Source of the DNA: Anaerolineae bacterium
Lineage (GTDB): Bacteria > Chloroflexota > Anaerolineae > Promineifilales > Promineifilaceae
Length of the DNA: 35,204 nt
Assembly (NCBI GenBank): GCA_023384355.1
Contig: JAHDWL010000032.1
Coordinates: forward strand, 1 to 35,204
Direction: 5' to 3'
Both the position numbers and the translations under genes were made by a program. The stretch's first letter is position 1; each line of letters starts with the position of its first letter. The notes under the pieces were generated by a model. The model ran no database searches and was not told the DNA's origin. It saw only the letters and a program-made list of their open reading frames with translations. Below are positions 1 to 8,376 of the stretch, one piece after another.

Positions 1-59
1 TACGCCTCACGGCCGTGTTGTATTATCAGAGCCGACTACTGAAAGACCCTGTTGCTTAT

Positions 60-929
60 TCACGCGATCGCCAATAATTCCCCCGCCCTTTCAAGTCCCT
101 CAAAGCGTTGCCCTTTGGCATTGACCCACTCAACCTGGCGCTGTGAAGAAAGCTCCACCAGGACTCGCCACAGGTCAGCATTGGCAACGGGCTGTCCGTC
201 CTTTTTGTGCCACCCGCCGGCAATCCAACCTTGCACCCAACGTGTTGCGCCCTGATAAAGGTAATCGGATGTTGTGAAAACCTGCACCCGATCTCCGGTA
301 GAGATTAACCGCAGACCCTCAATCGCCGCCATCAATTCCATCCGGTTATTAGTCGTGGCGCGCTCGCCACCGGAGTAGCCGGACCACTCCCCCCTTGATT
401 CCAGTTTTACAGCCCAGACACCCGGACCCGGGTTCCCCTTGCACGATGCGCGCAAGTATAGTCTGAGGGCATCCATGGACAAGTCAACCCGAGGAGTTAT
501 TTCGAGACGCGCCTGTCGGGCGAGTTGATCCACCCGCTCATTGGCGGGATCGCCACTGTGGCCTTGCACCCAATGCCAGTTGATTGTGTGCCGGTTTGCG
601 AGAACACGCAGCTCTTGCCAGAGATCAGCATTTGGGATGGGACGGCCGCTCTTCGTTTTCCACCCCGCGGCCGCCCACTTCTCAACACCTTCGGTGATCC
701 CGCGCCGGACATATTGCGAATCGGTATGAAACTCAACATCACACGGCCGCCGCAATGCGCGCAAAGCTTCTATCGCGGCTTGCAACTCCATCCGATTGTT
801 AGTCGTTTTGGGATGATTCCCCGTGAGTACCTTCTCTTTGTCACCATAACGCAATAACGCCGCCCACCCGCCAATACCGGGGTTCGGGTCGGCTCCTCCG
901 TCGGTATAGATGACAACTACATCGGACAT
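60..929 (-). CDS. rnhA: Tandem ribonuclease HI (active N-domain, degenerate C-domain)
   Basis: A 289-residue protein made of two RNase H folds in tandem. RNase HI cleaves the RNA strand of RNA-DNA hybrids in the cytoplasm. The first domain (about residues 1-141) carries every catalytic residue at the same number as in the E. coli enzyme: D10 (YTDGG), E48 (NNRMEL), D70 (HTDSQY), H124 (QGHSGD) and D134. The second domain (about 155-289) clearly repeats the fold (KGNPGPG, NNRMEL, NADLW) but has R160, T220, K272 and G283 in place of D10, D70, H124 and D134; only E198 remains. It is therefore almost certainly inactive and may act as a hybrid-binding or structural domain. A usual RNase HI is about 150 residues, so the length fits a duplication. 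The gene lies 20 bases after fprA on the same strand and is probably the last gene of that operon. No strong ribosome-binding site is seen at the ATG. Confidence 0.93.
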   Translation of the reverse strand: MSDVVVIYTDGGADPNPGIGGWAALLRYGDKEKVLTGNHPKTTNNRMELQAAIEALRALRRPCDVEFHTDSQYVRRGITEGVEKWAAAGWKTKSGRPIPNADLWQELRVLANRHTINWHWVQGHSGDPANERVDQLARQARLEITPRVDLSMDALRLYLRASCKGNPGPGVWAVKLESRGEWSGYSGGERATTNNRMELMAAIEGLRLISTGDRVQVFTTSDYLYQGATRWVQGWIAGGWHKKDGQPVANADLWRVLVELSSQRQVEWVNAKGQRFEGLERAGELLAIA

Positions 930-949
930 TGTGATTTGAACGGTGTCGA

Positions 950-2347
950 TTATTCCCTCAGCGCCGCCAGCATATCCTCAATGCGCGTGAACTTAACTCG
1001 CGGGCGACCCTGTTCCTTCCCCTTGTTCAATTCCATGGCATCCAGCTGCTTCCAGTCAGCGTAGGTCACTAATTCCGGCTGACGTTCAAGGACGAAAGCA
1101 GCGGCCGACTCGGACGTGGCATGGGCCGGGGCAAGCAAATCACCATTGCGCGCGTCTTCAAGCATGCTCTCCACTGTCTCGGCGGCGTCGGGTTTGTTGG
1201 TACCGATAACGCCAGTCGGCCCGCGCTTGATCCATCCGGCAGTGTATAAACCGCAAACGGGTTCTTTCGTCTGCATATCAATGACCCGCCCTGCGTCATT
1301 AGGAATTACACCCCAGCTATCGTTGAATGGTACACCCGGCAGAGGAACACCACGGTAACCGATGGAACGGAAAACAAGACCAACGTCCAGTGTTTCCGTC
1401 CGATCTGTTGAACGCGATCGTAACGAGCCGGCATCCGTGGCATATAACTCATTGTGGACCAGTTTCATTTGCTTCACGTGGCCAGCCTCATCACCGATCA
1501 ACTCAGTGGGCGAAACAAGAAATCGCAGGGTAAGGCGTTTCGCTTTACCAGTCGGTTGGCGATGAGACAACTCCTGAATAATTTCGACTTTCCTGACGTC
1601 TGCGCGATCAGCGCTGGCCATTGACGCCAGACTCAACGGATCAAGTTCAGCCTCGGCCGGCGGCACCAGCGTGTCGCAATCCGCCATCTCGCCCAGTTCT
1701 TTCGCCTCGGGAGCCGTAAATGCTGCCTGTGCAGGACCGCGCCGTCCCAGAATGTACACTTCCTTGACCTGACTTTTCGATAATGCCTCAAGCGCATAGT
1801 CGGCAATATCAGTTTTCATCAGCTCTTCCTGGGTCCGACATAAAATCCGGGCGACGTCTATAGCCACATTTCCGACACCAATGACGGCTACCCGTTCCTG
1901 GGTCAGATCAAACTGGCAATCACGAAAATCGGGGTGGCCGTTATACCAGGCGACAAACTCTGTTGCCGGGTGGCTGCCAATAAGCTCATCGCCGGGGATG
2001 CCCAACGGTCTGTCAGTCTGGGCACCAGTAGAGAACAGGATCTGATGATAATTCGCCTTGAAATCATCGAGCGATAGGTCCCGGCCTAACTCCACATTTC
2101 CGAAAAAGCGAAAGCGCGGATTATTGGCGATACGATCAAACGCGGCCGTCACCGACTTGATTTTCTGGTGATCAGGCGCAACCCCATTGCGAACAAGGCC
2201 AAAGGGGGTTGGCAACCGGTCGAACATGTCGACTTCGATGACAAGCTCAGTTTCCTTAAAAAGGCGCTCGGCAGCGTAAAACCCGGCCGGGCCTGCGCCG
2301 ATAATTGCGACGCGCAGCGGTTGCGCGGCGGTTCCAATTAGAGACAT
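950..2347 (-). CDS. fprA: Ferredoxin/adrenodoxin-type NADP+ reductase (FprA family)
   Basis: A 465-residue FAD flavoprotein of the adrenodoxin reductase/FprA family, which moves electrons between NADPH and ferredoxin-type proteins in the cytoplasm. The FAD-binding motif GAGPAG is at residues 17-22, followed by the family segment LVRNGVAPDHQ (about 51-61). The NADP-binding motif GVGNVA is at 157-162, and the C-terminal FAD contact segment GPTGVIGTNKPDA is present. Length is typical for the family (about 450-470). The ATG at 2347 is preferred over one eight codons upstream (2371), because GGAGAGG at 2357-2363 stands 9 bases before it and the upstream choice would overlap the CBS gene. Only four bases separate the CBS-protein stop from this start, so the two are probably translationally coupled. 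The physiological partner ferredoxin is not in the window. Confidence 0.9.
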   Translation of the reverse strand: MSLIGTAAQPLRVAIIGAGPAGFYAAERLFKETELVIEVDMFDRLPTPFGLVRNGVAPDHQKIKSVTAAFDRIANNPRFRFFGNVELGRDLSLDDFKANYHQILFSTGAQTDRPLGIPGDELIGSHPATEFVAWYNGHPDFRDCQFDLTQERVAVIGVGNVAIDVARILCRTQEELMKTDIADYALEALSKSQVKEVYILGRRGPAQAAFTAPEAKELGEMADCDTLVPPAEAELDPLSLASMASADRADVRKVEIIQELSHRQPTGKAKRLTLRFLVSPTELIGDEAGHVKQMKLVHNELYATDAGSLRSRSTDRTETLDVGLVFRSIGYRGVPLPGVPFNDSWGVIPNDAGRVIDMQTKEPVCGLYTAGWIKRGPTGVIGTNKPDAAETVESMLEDARNGDLLAPAHATSESAAAFVLERQPELVTYADWKQLDAMELNKGKEQGRPRVKFTRIEDMLAALRE

Positions 2348-2351
2348 GGGA

Positions 2352-2789
2352 TTATTCCTCTCCTTCAGCAATGATCATTGTTTCAAGGGTGTCCACTTCG
2401 CCCCGATATGCATCTCGTTGGGTTTTGAGAACGTCGCCGATCGAAATGATTCCGATGAGTTTGCCCTCATCCATGATTGGCAAATGGCGGAAACGCCTTT
2501 CCAACATCGTATGGGCAACTGCGATGACATCATCCTGCGGCATACCGACGATGACCTCTCGCGTCATGATTTCGCCCACGGGGCGATCGAACAGATTCTC
2601 ATCAGACGCGGCCGAGCGCACGATGTCCCGTTCGCTCAGAATTCCGACCAGCGCCCCAGCTTCGTCTGTCACTAATAAAGCGCCAATGCGACTTGCAGCC
2701 AGCATCGCAATCGCGCGACGGACCGGTTCATCAGGCCCTATGGTGGCAAGTTGACCCTTCTTGGTTGCCAGAATATTTCTAACTTTCAT
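2352..2789 (-). CDS. Stand-alone CBS-pair protein
   Basis: A 145-residue protein consisting of two CBS motifs (about residues 8-60 and 73-128) with nothing else attached. Each repeat shows the usual pattern ending in G-(I/L)-(I/L)-S-x-x-D: GILSERDIVR in the first and GIISIGDVLK in the second. CBS pairs bind adenine nucleotides or S-adenosylmethionine and report energy or metabolite state. Stand-alone versions of this length are common and mostly of unknown target. GGAG lies 10 bases before the ATG. It is the first gene of a minus-strand run with fprA and the tandem RNase H. The promoter was not identified, but the upstream 2790-2913 region contains the terminator of the preceding gene. Confidence 0.88.
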   Translation of the reverse strand: MKVRNILATKKGQLATIGPDEPVRRAIAMLAASRIGALLVTDEAGALVGILSERDIVRSAASDENLFDRPVGEIMTREVIVGMPQDDVIAVAHTMLERRFRHLPIMDEGKLIGIISIGDVLKTQRDAYRGEVDTLETMIIAEGEE

Positions 2790-2854
2790 GTTGGTTTTTC
2801 TCCAAGGAAGCGCGGCTCCCGGCCGCTGATGACTTAATAAAGTATAAACGCAAA

Positions 2855-2882
2855 AAGGCGCAAAGGGTAACCTTTGCGCCTT
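2855..2882 (-). terminator. Rho-independent terminator after the LysM glycoside hydrolase
   Basis: A perfect 12-bp inverted repeat, AAGGCGCAAAGG / CCTTTGCGCCTT, with a four-base loop at 2867-2870. Read on the minus strand the stem ends in CTT and runs into TTTG, giving a short U tract. It stands 31 bases past the stop of the LysM glycoside hydrolase gene and separates it from the CBS-protein gene downstream. Confidence 0.85.
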
Positions 2883-2913
2883 GAAAAACTGGATTAATAA
2901 ACTTCGACGTGGT

Positions 2914-4314
2914 CTATTTCAGAGTTTCACAAGCCGGGCAACTCCCGTCAGGCCGAATCATGGCGTAACCAGCCTGTGGATCACCGGCCGGGTCAAAGAA
3001 CGTGAAGTCGACGTTATAGACGATCATCAGACGAACCCGTCCACTGTCTCTGGAGAGATCCTTGGCCTCGCCCAACCATTGAGCATGTTCCTGCACAGAC
3101 GTGCCGGACGCCCATGAGAAATTCGGGGGTAGACCGCTGAACCCCTCTCCTGAGAGATAACCCAACTCTGTGAAGCAGACCTGTCGCGCGCCGCCAAAAG
3201 TGTTGTAGTACAGATCCAGCATCGGAAAGAAGTACCAGCTGTAATGCGAGCCGCCGGGATGGCCGGTTGTGGCGCTCGGTGATGTGGCTCCAGCGTTGTA
3301 ATGAACACCGATGCAATCGGCGTAGTTGGCTGCTCCGGCAGCGCGCATTCCGGCAATGTAACGATTATCAGCCCAGGCATTGGTCGTATTATCGAAACCC
3401 GTCGGGGCGGGTGCTCCGGAAATTACGCCGACGCTGGGGTTGGCCGCCTTAATAGCCTGATATGCTGGCGCGAGCATATTGTTCACATAAGATGCCGGAT
3501 CGATCTGGCCGGCGGGCCACTCGAAGTCGATATTTTGCTCGTTCCAGACTTCGATCGCATCAGGACCAAGGGCAGCAAGCGCACCCATGAATTGGGTAAA
3601 GGAGGCAAAATCAATGCTGTTGGGCGCGGGATAGGTTGTCTTGCCTGTGACAGACACCAGAACCTTGAACCCCTTTGCCTTGGCGTCTTGAATCGCGGCG
3701 GCCATGGCATCGGCCGAATCTCCGGCCGTCCACTTGTATTGGAGCTTTACCCAGGTCATGCCCGAATCTTTCATGGGTTGGGGATTGGCAAATGTTTGGG
3801 TTTGTCCGCCCAACTCAAACCCGGTGACGGGTGACGGTGGCGCGGGAGTTGCCGGATTGGGCACACTCGTAGGCACCGGTCCCGCCCCAGGAATGACAAG
3901 CACCTGACCAACAAAAATCAGGTTTGGGTTGACTATGTTGTTTGCCTGGGCAATCGCCTCTACGGTCGTGCCGTACTGCCGGGCGATCCGGCTCAGAGTA
4001 TCTCCCGGCTGCACAACGTATGTTTGAGTGGCCGGGGGCGGGGATGTCGGACCTGGCGCTACGGTCGGCGCAGGTGTCACGGGTACTGGGGTCCCAACGC
4101 CGGGGATTTCCAGCGTTTGCCCCACATATATCAGGTTCGGATTCGGGATGTTATTTGCCTGAACGATGGCATCTACAGTGGTTCCAAACTGGCGCGAAAT
4201 ACGCCATAATGTATCACCCGGTTGCACGATGTAGGTTGCCGCTGATACAACAGCAGCTGTGACGAGAAGCAAGACGACGACCATGGTGGTTGCTGTCCAG
4301 CGCGACCTTTTCAT
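2914..4314 (-). CDS. Secreted two-LysM glycoside hydrolase (clan A-like)
   Basis: A 466-residue exported protein. Residues 1-26 form a signal peptide (MKRSRW, then a hydrophobic stretch ending near VVSAA). Two LysM repeats follow, about 27-71 and 98-142, each with the YxVQPGDTL signature, joined by Pro/Thr linkers. LysM binds N-acetylglucosamine polymers such as peptidoglycan. The remainder (about 165-466) looks like a TIM-barrel glycoside hydrolase of the GH39/GH5-like clan A. The likely acid/base is E259 in EVWNEQN and the likely nucleophile is E383 in CFTELGY. The natural polysaccharide cannot be read from sequence. GGAG stands 7 bases before the ATG. The gene is monocistronic, with its own promoter (4356-4384) and terminator (2855-2882). 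It resembles in plan the membrane-anchored hydrolase at 15941-17764. Confidence 0.85.
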   Translation of the reverse strand: MKRSRWTATTMVVVLLLVTAAVVSAATYIVQPGDTLWRISRQFGTTVDAIVQANNIPNPNLIYVGQTLEIPGVGTPVPVTPAPTVAPGPTSPPPATQTYVVQPGDTLSRIARQYGTTVEAIAQANNIVNPNLIFVGQVLVIPGAGPVPTSVPNPATPAPPSPVTGFELGGQTQTFANPQPMKDSGMTWVKLQYKWTAGDSADAMAAAIQDAKAKGFKVLVSVTGKTTYPAPNSIDFASFTQFMGALAALGPDAIEVWNEQNIDFEWPAGQIDPASYVNNMLAPAYQAIKAANPSVGVISGAPAPTGFDNTTNAWADNRYIAGMRAAGAANYADCIGVHYNAGATSPSATTGHPGGSHYSWYFFPMLDLYYNTFGGARQVCFTELGYLSGEGFSGLPPNFSWASGTSVQEHAQWLGEAKDLSRDSGRVRLMIVYNVDFTFFDPAGDPQAGYAMIRPDGSCPACETLK

Positions 4315-4355
4315 GACTTCACTCCTTCACAAACGATTGAGGGTAACTTACAGAC

Positions 4356-4384
4356 ATTATAGACATAAGAAATATTGACCGCAA
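4356..4384 (-). promoter_or_regulatory. Sigma70-like promoter of the LysM glycoside hydrolase
   Basis: On the minus strand TTGCGG (4379-4384) and a perfect TATAAT (4356-4361) are separated by exactly 17 bases. The predicted transcript start, near 4349, leaves a leader of about 35 bases containing the GGAG ribosome-binding site. Confidence 0.6.
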
Positions 4385-4402
4385 GATATTTTTACATAAT
4401 CT
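4375..4402 (+). promoter_or_regulatory. Possible promoter of the cystathionine beta-synthase operon
   Basis: On the plus strand TTGACC (4375-4380) is followed after 16 bases by TAATCT (4397-4402), or after 14 by CATAAT. Its -35 box overlaps the -35 box of the divergent LysM-hydrolase promoter. The -10 match is poor, so this is only a candidate. Confidence 0.35.
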
Positions 4403-4480
4403 TGCACATGCATCATGCCAGATTTGCCGGTATCATTGCATAAATCCCGCGTGAATTCTGACCGAAGGGGTGTTAAAAAT

Positions 4481-5917
4481 ATGAACTTGCCGTCGCCCAA
4501 AGTGAACATCCAGACAAATCCAATGAATATGGAATATCATAACGATATCCTCAGCACCATCGGTCAAACCCCATTAGTCAGATTGAATTCGGTAACCAGC
4601 GGCCTGGAACCCTTGGTTCTGGCCAAGGTTGAGTATTTCAATCCCGGTGGCTCGGTTAAGGATCGTATCGGCTGGCCGATCATCGAAGATGCAGAGCGTG
4701 ATGGCCGTCTACGTACCGGAGGGACGATTGTCGAGGCAACCTCCGGCAATACCGGTGTCGGCCTGGCAATTGCCGCGGCAATCAAAGGATACCGCTGCAT
4801 ATTCGTCATGCCCGACAAGATGTCGCAGGAGAAAATCCTGTTGTTGCGCGCCTACGGGGCAAGGGTCGTCGTCACACCGACGGCCGTGGAACCGGATGAT
4901 CCGCGCAGCTACTATTCTGTCGCTCGCCGGCTCGTTGAAGAAACACCGAACTCGATTCTGGCCAATCAATACTACAATCCGGTCAATCCCCAAGCCCATT
5001 ACGACACCACAGGCCCGGAAATCTGGACCCAGACAGCCGGACGCATTACCCATATGGTTGTTGGCATGGGAACCGGCGGGACAATAACCGGCGTCGCACG
5101 CTACCTCAAGGAAATGAACCCTGCCACCTGTATTGTCGGCGTTGATCCGATAGGCTCAATCCTTTACGAGCTGCATCGTTCGGGCGAGTACACTACAGCC
5201 GAAGGGTACAAGGTTGAAGGAATCGGCGAAGACTTTCTGCCGGGCACAACTGACCTTAGCGTCATCGATGAGATTGTTCAGGTGAACGATCGCGAAAGTC
5301 TGCTGATGACCCGGCGTCTCGTGCGCGAAGAGGGTATATTCAGCGGCGGTTCAGGCGGCGCGGCCGTCGCCGGCGCGGTGAAGTATATCCAGCAACACGC
5401 GCTCGGGCCTGATGCCGTGGTAGTTGTGGTTTTGCCCGACTCCGGCTCTCGCTACCTGAGCAAGGTGTTCAACGATGACTGGATGCGCGAAAATGGTTTT
5501 CTCGATCAGGTCTGGAGCGACATTCGAGCGGGCGATATCCAGTCAAAGAAAGACAGCGGCCATATCTATACCGCCCGGGTCACAGACCTCCTGCGGGATG
5601 TTGTAACCCTGATGAAGGAATACAACGTTTCACAACTGCCGGTGGTCAACAGGGATGACCGGTTGATAGGCCTTGTCAGCGAAATCGATCTCCTCAATCA
5701 TATGCTCCATGCTGATCACGTTCACAAGGCTGATGAGACAATCGAGGGCATGATCAACACCGACGTGCCGGTCGTTGGGCCAAATGCACGTCTTGAGACG
5801 CTCATGTCGCTCTTTAAAGACAAGGCGGCCGTCGTGATTGTTAATACCAACGACCGCGTCGAAGGAATTCTGACCAAGATCGACATTCTGGACTATTTAT
5901 CCTCTCAAATACGATAA
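4481..5917 (+). CDS. cbs: Cystathionine beta-synthase with C-terminal CBS pair
   Basis: A 478-residue pyridoxal-phosphate enzyme of the beta-synthase family (fold type II), cytoplasmic. It most likely condenses serine (or an activated serine) with homocysteine to cystathionine, the entry to transsulfuration. The Schiff-base lysine is K60 in NPGGSVKDR, the substrate loop TSGNTG is at 87-92, and the phosphate-binding motif GTGGTITG is present. The C-terminal 120 residues form two CBS motifs, as in eukaryotic and actinobacterial cystathionine beta-synthases, where they allow S-adenosylmethionine regulation. A plain cysteine synthase would lack them, though cysteine synthase activity cannot be excluded. 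The ATG at 4481 is chosen because AAGGGG (4465-4470) lies 10 bases upstream; in-frame ATGs at 4523 and 4529 have no such site, and the frame is open back to 4415. moxR follows after 13 bases. Confidence 0.88.
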   Translation: MNLPSPKVNIQTNPMNMEYHNDILSTIGQTPLVRLNSVTSGLEPLVLAKVEYFNPGGSVKDRIGWPIIEDAERDGRLRTGGTIVEATSGNTGVGLAIAAAIKGYRCIFVMPDKMSQEKILLLRAYGARVVVTPTAVEPDDPRSYYSVARRLVEETPNSILANQYYNPVNPQAHYDTTGPEIWTQTAGRITHMVVGMGTGGTITGVARYLKEMNPATCIVGVDPIGSILYELHRSGEYTTAEGYKVEGIGEDFLPGTTDLSVIDEIVQVNDRESLLMTRRLVREEGIFSGGSGGAAVAGAVKYIQQHALGPDAVVVVVLPDSGSRYLSKVFNDDWMRENGFLDQVWSDIRAGDIQSKKDSGHIYTARVTDLLRDVVTLMKEYNVSQLPVVNRDDRLIGLVSEIDLLNHMLHADHVHKADETIEGMINTDVPVVGPNARLETLMSLFKDKAAVVIVNTNDRVEGILTKIDILDYLSSQIR

Positions 5918-5930
5918 GTGCCCGTCAACC

Positions 5931-6881
5931 ATGGAAAACAAAATGATTGCGGATGCGGCTGAACGCCTGCGCGACAACATCCAGAAAGTAATCGTCGGCA
6001 AATCAGATGTTATCGATCTGGCTCTCATCGCCATACTGTGCGAGGGACATTTGCTCCTGGAAGACGTGCCCGGAACCGGCAAGACTACCCTTGCAAAAAC
6101 TATCGCCGCCTCACTGGGATGTTCTTTCCGACGTGTCCAGTTTACCCCGGATCTCCTCCCGTCCGACCTGACCGGCATCTATTATTTCAATCAAAAGGCA
6201 CAGGAATTCGAATTTCGACCTGGACCAATCATGGCTCAGATTCTTCTGGCAGACGAAATAAACCGGGCGACGCCGCGCACCCAGTCAGCCCTGCTGGAAG
6301 CCATGCAGGAGCGACAGGTTACCGTCGATATCGCTACCCATAGTCTGCCGCGGCCGTTTCTGGTTATGGCTACCCAAAACCCGATTGAACTGGAAGGGAC
6401 ATTCCCCTTGCCTGAAGCACAACTCGATCGGTTTCTGATGAAGGTCGCCCTTGGCTATCCCGATGAAGATAACGAAAACACGATGCTCCTGCGGTTCGAA
6501 CGTGATGATCCATTGGAGACTATCCAGAGCGTCATCGGGCCGGATGATATCCTGGCCATGCAAACCGAAATACGCACCACCCGGGTTGAGAATTCCGTCC
6601 GTCGGTATATTGTGAATGTATGTCGCGCAACTCGGCTACACGAAGAAATCGCGCTGGGAGCCAGCCCTCGAGCCACAATGGCACTATACCATACCTGCCA
6701 GGCACGGGCGGCAATCAAAGGCCGGGATTTTGTAATCCCTGACGATGTAAAACAAATGGCACCGTTTGTTTTGACACATCGTCTGGTCGTTAACCCACAA
6801 ATCCGCCTGCGTGGTCGGGAACCGGAGGACGTCATTCGCGACATCGTTAACACCGTTCCCGTGCCTGTGGACAGCGACTGA
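5931..6881 (+). CDS. MoxR-family AAA+ ATPase
   Basis: A 316-residue AAA+ ATPase of the MoxR family, cytoplasmic, thought to act as a chaperone for assembly of metal-containing or secreted/membrane complexes. Walker A is VPGTGKT (residues 46-52), Walker B LLADEIN (105-111, with D108 and E109), sensor 1 ATQN (147-150), and the MoxR-typical EAQLDRF follows. Length is normal (about 310-330). It is directly followed by the DUF58 and DUF4129 genes, the conserved MoxR-DUF58 arrangement in many phyla. The start at 5931 has only a weak ribosome-binding site; an ATG four codons later is an alternative. Confidence 0.93.
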   Translation: MENKMIADAAERLRDNIQKVIVGKSDVIDLALIAILCEGHLLLEDVPGTGKTTLAKTIAASLGCSFRRVQFTPDLLPSDLTGIYYFNQKAQEFEFRPGPIMAQILLADEINRATPRTQSALLEAMQERQVTVDIATHSLPRPFLVMATQNPIELEGTFPLPEAQLDRFLMKVALGYPDEDNENTMLLRFERDDPLETIQSVIGPDDILAMQTEIRTTRVENSVRRYIVNVCRATRLHEEIALGASPRATMALYHTCQARAAIKGRDFVIPDDVKQMAPFVLTHRLVVNPQIRLRGREPEDVIRDIVNTVPVPVDSD

Positions 6882-6897
6882 CCACGGCGGTTCCGCC

Positions 6898-8376
6898 ATG
6901 CCCGAAAGCTACCTGGACCTGGAACTGACAACTCGCGAGACGAAGCAGGAGTCCGCGCGACTTGCCAGGCAGAATCTCGTGCAGGCTGCCATCAGCGGCA
7001 AGGGGATCGATCCGACCGATTTGGCACAGGCGCGGGGACTGGTCCTGCGCGAGCGGGAGAACAGCATTTTCAGCGATGCCTGGGTGCCGCTGGCTATTTT
7101 GTTTTTGATTATCGGTCTCCTGGCAAACCTGAATGCAGGTTTCATTGCTCTTGGGGCCGTTCTTCTGATAATTGTCGTTGTCAGCACCCTTTGGAAAAAC
7201 CTTTCACTCTATGGGGTGAGCTACGAACGGCAATTCGACCGAACAAGGGTTTTCCCGGGTGAAGCGGTAGAACTGACCGTCACGATTCAAAACGATAAGC
7301 ACCTGCCCCTCACATGGTTGCGATTTCGGGACAAACTTCCCGTCCCGCCCGACACGTTCGACTCACATTTTTCCCTTCTTGGAGAACAAACAGGGAATTC
7401 CATCCTTCAGAGTGTCCTGTCGATGCAAAATCGGGAACGCGTCAGCCGCCGGACGGTACTACGCTTCCCCACACGAGGTTTTTACCAGCTCGGTCCTGTG
7501 ACTTACGAGTCGGGCGATATCTTCACCCTCTTCACGCGCGAACGAGAGCACAAATATATAGACACGCTTATCGTCTATCCGCAAATCTGGCCGTTGGCCG
7601 AGCTGGGGTTGCCGCCGAAAGAGCCGTTTGGGGAGGTGAGAGTCAGGCAGAGTCTTTTCACTGATCCGATTCGAACGCGCGGTATTCGTGACTATAGCCC
7701 AGGCGATCGGTTCCGCGATATCCACTGGAAGGCCTCGGCCCGTCGTGGTCATCTGCAATCCAAGGTGTACGATCCGTCAACCGGCATGACGATGGGCGTC
7801 TTCCTGAACGTGGCCACCTTTGCCCGCCATTGGATGGGATTTGACCCTGAGTTACTGGAGCGCTCGGTGAGCGTGGCCGCTTCCATCTGCAATTACGGCG
7901 TCCAACAGGGTTGGGGTGTCGGACTATTCGCCAATGGCGCGGTTCCGGACTCGGATCAATCGATCAAGGTGCGGCCTGGACGGTCGCTGGATCAGTTGGG
8001 CAACATCCTCGAAGCTCTGGCCGCAGTTACCGAATTCGCAACCGGCTCTATCGACGTAATGTTGCTACGCGAAAGTCCATGCCTACCATGGGTTTCAACC
8101 ATAGTTGTGGTGACAGCCGTCATTACCGATGAACTACGCATCGCGCTCGTTCGCTTGCGCGAAGCAGGGCGACGCGTTGTATTACTGGCACTCGGCGATG
8201 AGCCGCCCCCCTTGATGCGAACGAGATATGGCTCCGAGTCTGTGTTGACCTACCACATACCTGCCGATGTTCCCGCGTTTCAGCGAAACCTGCGCAGCGC
8301 CTCTGCGATCGAAGCCGCCTTAAGCGATATTCCAACGCCGACACCGGTTCGACTGAAGCTGGAGGAGGTAGGATGA
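6898..8376 (+). CDS. DUF58-domain membrane protein
   Basis: A 492-residue protein that is the usual partner of MoxR ATPases. Two adjacent transmembrane segments lie near residues 60-105, followed by a region resembling beta-rich domains and then the DUF58 core with the signature GIRDYSPGDRFRDIHWKASA. DUF58 has a von Willebrand A-like fold and is presumed to face the cytoplasm, but its biochemical activity is unknown. A reading frame extends upstream to 6811, but that would overlap moxR by 70 bases, so the ATG at 6898, 16 bases after the moxR stop, is preferred. Its stop overlaps the next start as ATGA (8373-8376), showing translational coupling. Confidence 0.87.
   Translation: MPESYLDLELTTRETKQESARLARQNLVQAAISGKGIDPTDLAQARGLVLRERENSIFSDAWVPLAILFLIIGLLANLNAGFIALGAVLLIIVVVSTLWKNLSLYGVSYERQFDRTRVFPGEAVELTVTIQNDKHLPLTWLRFRDKLPVPPDTFDSHFSLLGEQTGNSILQSVLSMQNRERVSRRTVLRFPTRGFYQLGPVTYESGDIFTLFTREREHKYIDTLIVYPQIWPLAELGLPPKEPFGEVRVRQSLFTDPIRTRGIRDYSPGDRFRDIHWKASARRGHLQSKVYDPSTGMTMGVFLNVATFARHWMGFDPELLERSVSVAASICNYGVQQGWGVGLFANGAVPDSDQSIKVRPGRSLDQLGNILEALAAVTEFATGSIDVMLLRESPCLPWVSTIVVVTAVITDELRIALVRLREAGRRVVLLALGDEPPPLMRTRYGSESVLTYHIPADVPAFQRNLRSASAIEAALSDIPTPTPVRLKLEEVG

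Noticed and set aside
6811-6897. Extended N-terminus of the DUF58 protein
   Set aside because: It would overlap the moxR coding region by 70 bases and adds no family-like sequence; the ATG at 6898 fits the usual operon spacing.
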